From positions 372,001 through 436,000 of the forward strand of contig NZ_JQGJ02000001.1 in assembly GCF_000802155.2 (NCBI RefSeq): DNA of 64,000 bases, read 5' to 3'. The DNA is from Pseudomonas frederiksbergensis. Lineage in GTDB: Bacteria > Pseudomonadota > Gammaproteobacteria > Pseudomonadales > Pseudomonadaceae. The notes under the pieces are model-generated. The model saw only the letters and a list, made by a program, of their open reading frames with translations, searched no databases and was not told where the DNA came from. The position numbers and the translations under genes were made by a program. This document shows positions 54,626 to 62,514 of this stretch, piece after piece (position 1 is the stretch's first letter; each line of letters begins with the position of its first letter).

Positions 54626-56011
54626 ATGGCGCGCCAGACCCTCGCACAGCAGGTCGCTGCAGCCATCACGCAGCAGATCACCGACGGAGCGCTGAGGGCT
54701 GGCGAAAAACTGCCTTCCCTGCGCGAATACATGCGCCTGCACGGACACTCGAAAAACACCGTGATTACCGCCTATGAGCATCTGGCAGCGGAAGGCCTGG
54801 TGGAGGCGCGTCATGGCCAGGGCTTTTTCGTGATCAAGCGGGTGGCAACCGTCGCCGAGGAAGACGAAGCCCTGCCCTACAACCGCGCCCTGGACACCAT
54901 CTGGATGATGCGCCAGCAATTCGTCCGCGACCCAGGACACTCGCATTTGGGCGAGGGCTTCCCGCCGGTGGAATGGCTGATGGACATGCGCCTGGACAAA
55001 TTCCATCGCCAGGTGGTGCGGGCCGGTGTCACCACGCTATTTCGCTACGGCACGCGGCTGGGCAACTCGGGCCTGCGGGCGCGGCTGGTGCAGAAGCTCG
55101 CCGGCTATAATATCGCGGTCTCGACCCGGCAATTGGTTACCACCCTGGGGGCCAACCACGGCATGGACCTGATCATCCGGCGCTATGTGATGCCGGGCGA
55201 CCCGGTGCTGGTAGAAGACCCCGGTTATTACCCCTTGTTCGGCAAACTCCAGTTGCAAGGCGCACGAATGCTCGGCGTGCGACGCGAACCCGACGGACCG
55301 GACCTGGAGGCCCTCGAACAACTGATCAAGGCGCACCGGCCCAAGCTGTTTTTCCTCCAGTCCATCGGCCACAACCCCACCGGCTCGGACCTCTCCCCGG
55401 CCAAGGCCCACCAACTGCTGCGCATCGCAGAAACCCATGACCTGCTGCTGGTGGAAAACGACGCCATGGCTGATTTCAAACCCAGCTCGGCGATGAAGCT
55501 CTCGGCCCTGGACCAGTTGCAGCGCACACTGTACCTGGGCAGTTTTTCCAAGTCGGTGTCGGCGGCGCTACGGGTGGGTTTTATCGCCGGCAGCAAGCAG
55601 CGAATAGAGGAACTGGCCGACATCAAGATGGTGCTGCACAACAGCGGGGCCGAATACAGTGAACGAACTATTGACGTGATCCTCGGTGAAGGTCACTTCC
55701 TGCGGCACCTGTCGCGCCTGCAGGACCGCCTGCGCCTGGCCACGGCCCGAGGGCTGGCGTTGCTCGACGAACTGGGTGCCGAGGTGTTCTGCCGGCCGGA
55801 ACAGAGCCTGTACCTCTGGGCGCGGTTTCCCGGCGTGGAGGACTCCAATGCGCTGACTCGCCATTGCCTGGGCCAGGGCGTCATGCTCGCGCCGGGGGCA
55901 ATCTTTTCCACCCAGCCGAAGAACATCGTGCCCTGGACCCGGCTCAACGTGGCCTACCTGGACGATCCCTTGTTCGGCAATGTCATCCGGCAGATGCAGC
56001 AAAAGGCATGA
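54626..56011 (+). CDS. MocR-family regulator (GntR HTH + aminotransferase-like domain)
   Basis: 461 residues: N-terminal GntR winged helix (about 1-75; LPSLREYMRLHGHSKNTVITAYEHL) and a fold-type I PLP domain (about 110-450). The PLP lysine is in YLGSFSKSVSAALRVG and other cofactor contacts in GHNPTGSDLS. Divergent from the mevalonate operon, it is probably its regulator, responding to an amine or amino acid, or to a PLP adduct. GACAGGAGCC precedes ATG 54626. A terminator follows the gene. Confidence 0.9.
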   Translation: MARQTLAQQVAAAITQQITDGALRAGEKLPSLREYMRLHGHSKNTVITAYEHLAAEGLVEARHGQGFFVIKRVATVAEEDEALPYNRALDTIWMMRQQFVRDPGHSHLGEGFPPVEWLMDMRLDKFHRQVVRAGVTTLFRYGTRLGNSGLRARLVQKLAGYNIAVSTRQLVTTLGANHGMDLIIRRYVMPGDPVLVEDPGYYPLFGKLQLQGARMLGVRREPDGPDLEALEQLIKAHRPKLFFLQSIGHNPTGSDLSPAKAHQLLRIAETHDLLLVENDAMADFKPSSAMKLSALDQLQRTLYLGSFSKSVSAALRVGFIAGSKQRIEELADIKMVLHNSGAEYSERTIDVILGEGHFLRHLSRLQDRLRLATARGLALLDELGAEVFCRPEQSLYLWARFPGVEDSNALTRHCLGQGVMLAPGAIFSTQPKNIVPWTRLNVAYLDDPLFGNVIRQMQQKA

Positions 56012-56053
56012 TGCCGGGCATCGCCGGCACAGGCTAGCCTCCGATTGTTTTGC

Positions 56054-56085
56054 AAAAAAAAGCCCCGAACCAGTCGGGGCGTTTT
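56054..56085. terminator. Bidirectional terminator between mocR and galU
   Basis: AAAAAAAAGCCCCGA...TCGGGGCGTTTTT hairpin between converging genes. Confidence 0.9.
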
Positions 56086-56109
56086 TCAAGGTGTGACGCC
56101 GGCAGGCTA

Positions 56110-56949
56110 TCAGTAAGCCTTGCCGGTCTTGTAGAAGTTCTCGAAGCAGAAGTTGGTCGCGTCGATGTAGCCTTCGGCGCCACCGCAGTCGAAACGCTTG
56201 CCCTTGAACTTGTAGGCCATTACGCAGCCGTTCTGGGCCTGTTTCATCAGGGCGTCGGTGATCTGGATTTCACCGCCCTTGCCTGGCTCGGTCTGTTCGA
56301 TCAGGTCGAAGATGTCCGGGGTCAGGATGTAGCGGCCGATGATAGCCAGGTTCGACGGCGCGTCTTCAGGCTTTGGTTTCTCGACCATGCTGTGAACGCG
56401 GTAGATGTCTTCGCGGATCATTTCGCCGGCGATGACACCGTACTTGTTGGTTTCCTGCGGATCCACTTCCTGGATCGCCACGATGGAGCAACGGAACTGC
56501 TTGTACAGCTTGACCATCTGGGTCAGTACGCCGTCGCCTTCCAGGTTGACGCACAAGTCGTCCGCCAGGACCACGGCAAACGGCTCGTCGCCGATCAGCG
56601 GGCGGCCGGTCAGGATCGCGTGGCCCAGGCCTTTCATTTCGGTCTGGCGGGTGTAGGAGAACGAGCACTCGTCCAGCAGTTTGCGGATGCCGACCAGGTA
56701 TTTTTCCTTGTCGGTGCCCTTGATCTGGTTTTCCAACTCGTAGCTGATGTCGAAATGGTCTTCCAGGGCGCGCTTGCCACGGCCGGTGACGATGGAAATT
56801 TCCGTCAGGCCCGCATCCAGGGCTTCTTCGACGCCGTACTGGATCAGTGGCTTGTTCACCACCGGCAGCATTTCCTTGGGCATGGCTTTAGTCGCTGGCA
56901 GGAAGCGAGTACCGTAACCGGCTGCAGGGAACAAGCATTTCTTGATCAT
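56110..56949 (-). CDS. galU: UTP-glucose-1-phosphate uridylyltransferase
   Basis: 279-residue nucleotidyltransferase making UDP-glucose for exopolysaccharide and LPS. Typical segments are FPAAGYGTRFLPATKAMPKEMLP at the N-terminus (UTP binding; positions about 7-30), VVLADDL and the GGAEGYIDAT C-terminal loop. Length and sequence are as in other Pseudomonas GalU. It is read leftward and ends at the shared terminator with mocR. Confidence 0.97.
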   Translation of the reverse strand: MIKKCLFPAAGYGTRFLPATKAMPKEMLPVVNKPLIQYGVEEALDAGLTEISIVTGRGKRALEDHFDISYELENQIKGTDKEKYLVGIRKLLDECSFSYTRQTEMKGLGHAILTGRPLIGDEPFAVVLADDLCVNLEGDGVLTQMVKLYKQFRCSIVAIQEVDPQETNKYGVIAGEMIREDIYRVHSMVEKPKPEDAPSNLAIIGRYILTPDIFDLIEQTEPGKGGEIQITDALMKQAQNGCVMAYKFKGKRFDCGGAEGYIDATNFCFENFYKTGKAY

Positions 56950-57182
56950 ATAAGTCCTTGAAAAGGCGGTGTGTACAAGTTTCGGCGCAGTCTAATCAGC
57001 CGGCAGGCACCTTACAATGCCTGCGCTGGCCAACCGATGCCATCATAGAGAAATAAACCGGGCGATAGTTCAATCGCCTTTCGCTTCGATGGTTCCAGCG
57101 GTCCCCACTGTACGCCCATCGACGCTGTTTGCGAGCATTTGGCGTATCATGGCCGCCTTGATCCCGCCAACGAGGCAGTTAG

Positions 57183-57398
57183 ATGTCGGCAACACAGAAC
57201 GCAAACGGTTATTCGGTCAGCCAGGACAAGGACGGCCAATGGTGGATTATCAACTACCATGGCGAGCAGGTCGCCGGCCCCTTGCCCACCAAGACGATGG
57301 CGGTGGAAGTCGCCGCGGTATTCCAGGACGAGCGCTCTGCACCAGCGCCACGGGAACGCGAACAGGCTCCGGCACGCAATAATCGCCGCAAGAAATAA
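57183..57398 (+). CDS. Small conserved protein, 71 residues
   Basis: Small cytoplasmic protein with a WWIINYHGEQVAGP core and a Lys/Arg-rich, Pro-containing C-terminus (PAPREREQAPARNNRRKK). It has codon usage like the neighbours and a GGCAGTTAG leader; I believe it is conserved in Pseudomonas but cannot name a family. No function is proposed. It lies upstream of the lipoprotein gene and may be co-transcribed. Confidence 0.6.
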   Translation: MSATQNANGYSVSQDKDGQWWIINYHGEQVAGPLPTKTMAVEVAAVFQDERSAPAPREREQAPARNNRRKK

Positions 57399-57509
57399 TC
57401 AGCCGGCCCCACCCGAGCCCTGCTGCTCGGAGAGGGCCGCTGGTTTAGCTGTACCGGAATGGCCATTCGCTATAATCTCGCGCCATTCCTCCCCTCACGA
57501 TGACTCCTC

Positions 57510-57791
57510 ATGAAGACATTCCTGGCGCTGTTTGCAGTCCTGGCCTTGGCAGGCTGTGCCTCGGCTGAAAAGACCTACCTGAACAACGGCGAACAAGGCC
57601 TGGCCATCGACTGTTCAGGCGAGGCCAATTCCTGGGCGGCTTGTTATGAGAAAGCGGATGCGTCCTGTGCCGGTACCGGTTACCGCATCGTCGGTACTGA
57701 CGGCACACCACAGGCCAACGACAGCGAGAAGACCCTCGGTGTCGACGTAGGAAACTTCACCAGCCGCAGCGTCGTAGTCGTCTGCAAATAG
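57510..57791 (+). CDS. Small lipoprotein with conserved cysteines
   Basis: 93 residues with a lipoprotein signal (MKTFLALFAVLALAGC; lipobox LAGC, Cys16). The mature part has four further cysteines (IDCSGE, AACYEK, ASCAGT, VVCK) likely to form two disulfides in the periplasm, and a strong C-terminal beta pattern. No family is recognised. The start is preceded by GATGACTCCTC, a weak site. Confidence 0.7.
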   Translation: MKTFLALFAVLALAGCASAEKTYLNNGEQGLAIDCSGEANSWAACYEKADASCAGTGYRIVGTDGTPQANDSEKTLGVDVGNFTSRSVVVVCK

Positions 57792-57836
57792 ACCCAGTGT
57801 CCTGTTTCGCAACTACGTTTCTTTTTTGGCGAGTGG

Positions 57837-58067
57837 CTAGATGTGGATCTCGGCGAACTTGATGCCCAGACTGCGCAGGGTCTCGATCAGGTCGTCGAGG
57901 CGCTCGAAGGATTCGACTTCGTCCTGATCGTCCACGAGGAAGAAACTGCGCCCGGCGCTTTTCTTGAAGAAGACGATCCATTCTCCCGTGCTCGCGGGGT
58001 TCTGGATCACATGAGTGGCCAGGATCAGCCCCTCTGCGTGGCGCTCGTGCACCTGTTCGCGTTTCAT
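57837..58067 (-). CDS. Small conserved protein, 76 residues
   Basis: Acidic/aliphatic small protein (GEWIVFFKKSAGRSFFLVDD core, LDDLIETLRSLGIKFAEIHI end) with GGAG nine bases before ATG 58067. A longer plus-strand frame overlaps here (57843-58142) but reads as a less protein-like antisense frame. Function unknown. Confidence 0.65.
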   Translation of the reverse strand: MKREQVHERHAEGLILATHVIQNPASTGEWIVFFKKSAGRSFFLVDDQDEVESFERLDDLIETLRSLGIKFAEIHI

Positions 58068-58177
58068 CGACCGGACTCCATGAATGACAATGCCGCCAAC
58101 GGCGACCGTGGCGGCATTTTTGTATCGAAGGCGGCAGTCTAACCGATGCGTGGCCTGTCCGTCAGGGCGAGCCCCGC

Positions 58178-58528
58178 TTAACCGGAGATGCAGGCATTGG
58201 CCGCGTCCTGCACATCGCCAGGACGCACGGGTACGTTGGACAGGCTCTCATGCAGCTTGATGCTGCTGCCGCTGGAGCGCTCCTCGATATCGAACACCGC
58301 CGCCGGAAGCGCCGACAGCTTGCCGGGGACGATCACCCGGACGCCATTCTTTTGCGGCTCCATTTGCAACTGGCCGCGGCTCTCCAGCAGATTGTCGGCA
58401 ACACACTTGGCGTACTCGTGAGGTTTTTTCCCGGAGATGACGCTCATGGTGGGCGGCGTCTGGTTGATGTCCGATACCGATGCACATCCACCCAAGGCCA
58501 AGGCCAATACCCACACGCTGCGCTTCAT
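58178..58528 (-). CDS. Small lipoprotein
   Basis: 116 residues with lipobox ALGGC (Cys15) in MKRSVWVLALALGGCASV. The mature protein has a pair of cysteines (KCVADN, ACISG) and no recognised domain. The start at 58528 follows GGAGGAATCAT. It reads leftward and is probably single. Conserved small lipoprotein of unknown role. Confidence 0.7.
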   Translation of the reverse strand: MKRSVWVLALALGGCASVSDINQTPPTMSVISGKKPHEYAKCVADNLLESRGQLQMEPQKNGVRVIVPGKLSALPAAVFDIEERSSGSSIKLHESLSNVPVRPGDVQDAANACISG

Positions 58529-58734
58529 ATGATTCCTCCGATAAAGACCCTCCGACAATGCGAATGTCGTTTTTCTCCAACGCCCTTCCATTTTTTATCC
58601 GCAAAGGCCGGATAAATGAAAGACGCAGAGGATCGGGGCCGGATATTAACTCACGGTGCTGATAAACTGCGCGCCATTATCATTGCTTCATCTTACTGTC
58701 TTGATTTGCAAGAAATGCCCTTCTGGAGGCGCCC

Positions 58735-59037
58735 ATGAAATTCATCCACCAGCGCGAGCACCTCAACGAAGACGATATCGTCGTGATCGAATGCTCCCAA
58801 ATGTGCAACATCCGTTTGATGAACGACGCCAATTTCCGTAGTTTCAAGAACGGTGGCCGGCACACCTACCACGGCGGCGCATTCGACACGTTCCCCGCAA
58901 GGATCACCGCCCCCAGCACCGGTTTCTGGAACATCACCATCGACACCGTCAACCGTCGCGCCATCAGCGTCACCCGCAAGCCGACCCTGACCCACAAGAT
59001 CAAGATCATCCGGCGCTCCAGCTCTAAGCTGAGCTGA
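58735..59037 (+). CDS. DUF1883 family protein
   Basis: 100 residues, including the DUF1883 pattern: MKFIHQREHLNEDDIVVIECS, CNIRLMNDANF and GGRHTYHGGAF with FPARITAPSTGFWNI. No signal peptide. DUF1883 proteins are cytoplasmic-looking and of unknown function; a His-rich HTYHGG could bind metal, but this is speculation. TTCTGGAGG precedes the ATG. Confidence 0.8.
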   Translation: MKFIHQREHLNEDDIVVIECSQMCNIRLMNDANFRSFKNGGRHTYHGGAFDTFPARITAPSTGFWNITIDTVNRRAISVTRKPTLTHKIKIIRRSSSKLS

Positions 59038-59065
59038 GCGACCCTTGCCCAAGATAGGTAATACC

Positions 59066-59236
59066 GTGGCTCCGACGACCAAATTCGTTATCAAGTACAA
59101 ACTCAACGGTGAACGCCGCTTCGAGTTCGCGCAACTGCAAACCGGCACTGATCAAGAAGCCATGGCCACGCTGAAAAAGCTGCATGGCGACACGGGTGAT
59201 GAGATCACCGAGCTCAAGGTCAGCAAGGCACTCTGA
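59066..59236 (+). CDS. Small conserved protein, about 56 residues
   Basis: Small protein APTTKFVIKYKLNGERRFEF...ITELKVSKAL with a strongly beta-like pattern. The GTG start at 59066 has AGATAGG upstream; a TTG at 59045 would add seven residues. It follows the DUF1883 gene by 28 bp and is probably co-transcribed. Function unknown. Confidence 0.55.
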   Translation: MAPTTKFVIKYKLNGERRFEFAQLQTGTDQEAMATLKKLHGDTGDEITELKVSKAL

Positions 59237-59254
59237 AGCCTGCCAGCAGCTTCC

Positions 59255-59284
59255 TGTGGCGAGGGAGCTTGCTCCCTCGCCACA
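59255..59284. repeat. Intergenic palindrome, family A
   Basis: TGTGGCGAGGGAGC-TT-GCTCCCTCGCCACA-type hairpin, near perfect, after the small conserved gene and before the 2OG oxygenase. Confidence 0.75.
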
Positions 59285-59367
59285 AAAGCGCTTCACACCG
59301 CAAGAATCGGGGTGCCTGCACCGCGGCATTCTTCAGACTGACCAGTCCTTCCAACAGGATTGCAATC

Positions 59368-60087
59368 ATGTCCACTACGTCCTCCCTGACCCAACACCTC
59401 GCCGACCTCGACTGGCCCACCCTGGCGGAAAACCTCGACCAGGACGGCTGCGCGATCATTCGCAACCTGCTGCCGGCGGCGCAATGCCAACAGTTGAGCG
59501 GCTTGTACGCCGAGCCCGGGCTTTTTCGTTCGCGGGTAATAATGGCGCGCCATGGATTCGGTCGCGGCCAGTATCAGTATTTTGCCTATCCACTGCCTGA
59601 CGTTGTCCAGCAACTGCGCCAGTCGCTTTATCCGATGCTGGTTGCGGTGGCTAACCGCTGGAACGATTGCATGGGCCTGGCCCCACGTTTTCCCGACAAA
59701 CACGCCGACTTCATTCGCCGCTGTCACGCCGCCGGGCAGCAACGTCCCACCCCGTTGCTCCTGCAGTACGAGCCCGAGGACTACAACTGCCTGCACCAGG
59801 ATCTTTACGGCGAGCACGTATTCCCGTTGCAGGTGGCAATCCTGCTGTCGGCACCGGGCGAGGATTTTACCGGGGGCGAGTTTGTCCTTACCGAGCAGCG
59901 CCCACGCATGCAATCGCGGCCCCAGGTCGTCGACTTGAAACAAGGCGATGCCTTGGTATTTGCCGTACACCAGCGGCCGGTCAAGGGCGTTCGAGGTTAT
60001 TATCGAGTCAACTTGCGCCACGGCGTCAGCCGCGTGCACAGCGGCCGCCGGCATACACTCGGGATCATTTTTCATGATGCGCAATGA
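59368..60087 (+). CDS. 2-oxoglutarate/Fe(II)-dependent oxygenase
   Basis: 239-residue double-stranded beta-helix oxygenase. The iron facial triad is HQD in CLHQDLYGEHV and a later His (RRHTLGIIFHD); the substrate-side Arg follows at about 230. It directly precedes alkB with a 14-bp overlap, so the two act together. Family members next to alkB/ada are common in pseudomonads, but their substrate is not established. The start at ATG 59368 is preferred over a longer frame that reads through the upstream palindrome. AACAGGATTGCAATC is the weak ribosome-binding region. Confidence 0.82.
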   Translation: MSTTSSLTQHLADLDWPTLAENLDQDGCAIIRNLLPAAQCQQLSGLYAEPGLFRSRVIMARHGFGRGQYQYFAYPLPDVVQQLRQSLYPMLVAVANRWNDCMGLAPRFPDKHADFIRRCHAAGQQRPTPLLLQYEPEDYNCLHQDLYGEHVFPLQVAILLSAPGEDFTGGEFVLTEQRPRMQSRPQVVDLKQGDALVFAVHQRPVKGVRGYYRVNLRHGVSRVHSGRRHTLGIIFHDAQ

Positions 60088-60754
60088 CGACACGCCCATC
60101 ACCTTCGACCTGTTCGCCGACCAGGCGCCCACCACGCCCGGCCAGGTCGAACAGATCGGCCAGCAGTCCTTCGTGCTGCGCGGGTTTGCCCTGCCCTGGC
60201 TCGACCGTTTGCTGCCAGCGCTGGAAAGCGTCCTGCAGGCGGCACCGTTCCGGCAGATGGTCACGCCCGGCGGTTTCACCATGTCGGTGGCCTTGACCAG
60301 TTGTGGCGCGCTCGGCTGGACCACCGACCGCAGCGGCTATCGCTACACCGCCCATGATCCGCAGACCGGCCACCCCTGGCCCGACATGCCGGCGGTGTTT
60401 CGCGAGCTGGCCCGTACTGCTGCCCGGCAGGCGGGGTTCGAGCACTTCGAGCCCGATGCCTGCCTTATCAACCGCTACGTGCCCGGCGCACGCATGTCGC
60501 TGCACCAGGACAAGAACGAACGTTCCCTGACAGCCCCCGTGGTTTCACTCTCCCTTGGCCTGCCGGCGACATTCCAGTTCGGCGGGTTCGAGCGCAGCGA
60601 CAAAAGCCAGCGCGTCCCGTTATTCCACGGCGACATCGCGGTCTGGGGTGGCGTGGACCGGTTGCGCTACCACGGTGTGCTGCCGCTCAAGCCGGGCGAG
60701 CATCCACACCTGGGCGCCCAGCGCATCAACCTGACGTTCCGCATGGCGGGATAA
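60074..60754 (+). CDS. alkB: AlkB-type DNA dioxygenase
   Basis: 226-residue DNA/RNA demethylase repairing 1-methyladenine and 3-methylcytosine. The iron triad is in MSLHQDKNERS and RYHGVLPL; the 2OG-binding Arg pair is in RINLTFRMAG. CLINRYVPGARMSLHQDKNE is the nucleotide-recognition lid region. The start at 60074 (MMRNDD) overlaps the previous gene; a second ATG follows immediately. Ada lies 88 bp downstream, making a small alkylation-repair cluster. Confidence 0.93.
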   Translation: MMRNDDTPITFDLFADQAPTTPGQVEQIGQQSFVLRGFALPWLDRLLPALESVLQAAPFRQMVTPGGFTMSVALTSCGALGWTTDRSGYRYTAHDPQTGHPWPDMPAVFRELARTAARQAGFEHFEPDACLINRYVPGARMSLHQDKNERSLTAPVVSLSLGLPATFQFGGFERSDKSQRVPLFHGDIAVWGGVDRLRYHGVLPLKPGEHPHLGAQRINLTFRMAG

Positions 60755-60841
60755 AGGCGCAGAATTCAACCGCAAGACCCGGAGTGTCGTCAGCTGGATG
60801 GCTCGCTAATCTAGCCAAAACGGGCCAATGGAATAACGACC

Positions 60842-61915
60842 ATGAACAGCACTTCGAATACCCTCGCCCCTGATCAGGACCCTCGCTGGGCCGCCGTGCT
60901 CGCACGGGATGCGCGCGCCGACGGGCAATTTGTCTATGGCGTGAAGACCACCGGCATCTATTGCCACCCCAGCAGCCTGTCGCGCCTGCCGAACCCGCGC
61001 AATGTCGAATTCTTCGACACGCCGGAACAGGCTCAGGCGGCCGGCTACCGCCCCAGCAGACGCCTGGCGAGGGACCAGACCCAGATCGCCGCGCAACAAG
61101 CCGCGCGGGTCGCGGCCGCCTGCCGCCAGATCGAGGCGGCCGACGACCTGCCAGGCCTGAATGACCTCGCGAAGACGGCAGGCTTGAGCCCCTTTCATTT
61201 CCACCGAGTCTTCAAATCCGTCACCGGCCTGACCCCAAAGGCCTATGCCGCCGCCCATCGCTCGCGCAAAGTGCGCGAACGCCTGGCCGACGCCGGCTCA
61301 GTCACCGAAGCGCTGTACGACGCAGGTTTCAATTCCAACAGCCGCTTCTATGAAGCCGCCGACAAAGTCCTTGGTATGAAACCCGCGGACTACCGGGCCG
61401 CCGGGCAAAACACCGACATTCGCTTTGCCGTCGGCCAGTGCTCCCTCGGGGCGATCCTGGTGGCGCAAAGCGAGCGTGGCGTGTGCGCGATCCTGCTGGG
61501 GGACGATCCGGACGCACTGGTGCGCGAGCTGCAAGATAAATTCCGCCGCGCCAACCTCATCGGCGCCGACCGGGAATTCGAACAATTGATCGCCCAAGTG
61601 GTGGGGTTCATCGAAGCGCCGGCCCTGGGCCTGGACTTGCCGCTGGACCTGCGCGGCACGGCGTTCCAGGAGCGGGTCTGGCAGGCCCTGCGGGAAATTC
61701 CACCTGGCAGCACCGCCAGCTATGCCGAGATTGCCCAGCGCATCGGTTTGCCGAAAGCGGTTCGCGCCGTGGCCCAGGCCTGCGGCGCCAACAGCCTCGC
61801 CGTGGCGATCCCCTGCCACCGCGTGGTACGCAGCGACGGCAACTTGTCGGGTTATCGCTGGGGCGTGGAGCGCAAGCGTCAATTGCTGGCGCTGGAACGC
61901 TCGCCTGAGGATTGA
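60842..61915 (+). CDS. ada: Ada-like bifunctional alkyltransferase/regulator with degenerate zinc site
   Basis: 357 residues with Ada's order: methylphosphotriester domain (1-85), AraC-type HTH (about 95-180; LNDLAKTAGLSPFHFHRVFKS), linker, and O6-methylguanine methyltransferase domain (about 195-350) whose active site PCHRVV is intact. The N-domain has lost zinc ligands: the usual CxxxC ... CxxC reads Cys41, Ser45, Ser72, Leu75, so only Cys41 remains. The rest of that domain is conserved (FVYGVKTTGIYCHP, NVEFFDT). Base repair should work; the triester-sensing switch may not, or works differently. ATG 60842 follows GGAATAACGACC. Confidence 0.9.
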   Translation: MNSTSNTLAPDQDPRWAAVLARDARADGQFVYGVKTTGIYCHPSSLSRLPNPRNVEFFDTPEQAQAAGYRPSRRLARDQTQIAAQQAARVAAACRQIEAADDLPGLNDLAKTAGLSPFHFHRVFKSVTGLTPKAYAAAHRSRKVRERLADAGSVTEALYDAGFNSNSRFYEAADKVLGMKPADYRAAGQNTDIRFAVGQCSLGAILVAQSERGVCAILLGDDPDALVRELQDKFRRANLIGADREFEQLIAQVVGFIEAPALGLDLPLDLRGTAFQERVWQALREIPPGSTASYAEIAQRIGLPKAVRAVAQACGANSLAVAIPCHRVVRSDGNLSGYRWGVERKRQLLALERSPED

Positions 61916-62367
61916 ATGCCGATATAGATCGCCACCGAATCAGGCGCGTTGTACACCTCGAAATCAGTGGTGAACCGGCGCACGGTCTGCGGATTATCGG
62001 CGAAATAGGCCCAGATCAGCCCCCAGGCCTGGATCACGCAATCGGGCATTTCACCCTTGGCCGAGAACACCAGGTAATCCCCGCCCTCGATGTCCACGGC
62101 GGGGTAGCCTGCGCTCGTGGCATCGACCTGCACCCCCGCCGTCACGTCGAAATAGCCGGTGGCATCAGACTCGTAGCCGGAATACACCCCGTAGACGAAC
62201 GAATCTGACTGACGCGCCGGGATCCGGTCGAACAGCCCTTCGGTGAAGAACTGCTGCCACATCGGGCCGATTTTCGCGGTCTCGCCCTGCTGCTCGTCGG
62301 CGTTACGGGTGTGCACCTGCAATCCGGCAACCGTGAAGGGGTCGACAGTCCTGAGTCTCATGTCCAT
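61879..62367 (-). CDS. GyrI-like/AraC effector-binding domain protein
   Basis: 162-residue protein of the AraC effector-binding (GyrI-like) superfamily without a DNA-binding domain (FTVAGLQVHTRNADEQQ, IGPMWQQFFTEGLFDRIP, YGVYSGYESDATGYFDVTAG, ENYLVFSAKG-like GDYLVFSAKGEMP). Such proteins bind small hydrophobic ligands. ATG 62367 has AAGGAG eight bases upstream. Its 3' end overlaps the 3' end of ada by 37 bp on the opposite strand. Function unknown. Confidence 0.8.
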   Translation of the reverse strand: MDMRLRTVDPFTVAGLQVHTRNADEQQGETAKIGPMWQQFFTEGLFDRIPARQSDSFVYGVYSGYESDATGYFDVTAGVQVDATSAGYPAVDIEGGDYLVFSAKGEMPDCVIQAWGLIWAYFADNPQTVRRFTTDFEVYNAPDSVAIYIGIQSSGERSSASN

Positions 62368-62514
62368 GGGTCGGGCTCCTTGATGGTGAAGTCCGCATCG
62401 TACCGATCCTTGCGTCGGGATCAACCCGGGCATCGATTGAAAAACTCGACTGGCCCTGGCCGGGTCACACCTGCTAAAAACAGCGTTTCCTTCTGCCGTC
62501 GGAGACACCCGGAC

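Noticed and set aside
57843..58142. Plus-strand 99-residue frame
   Set aside because: Overlaps the minus-strand 76-residue gene, which has a better ribosome-binding site and more protein-like composition.
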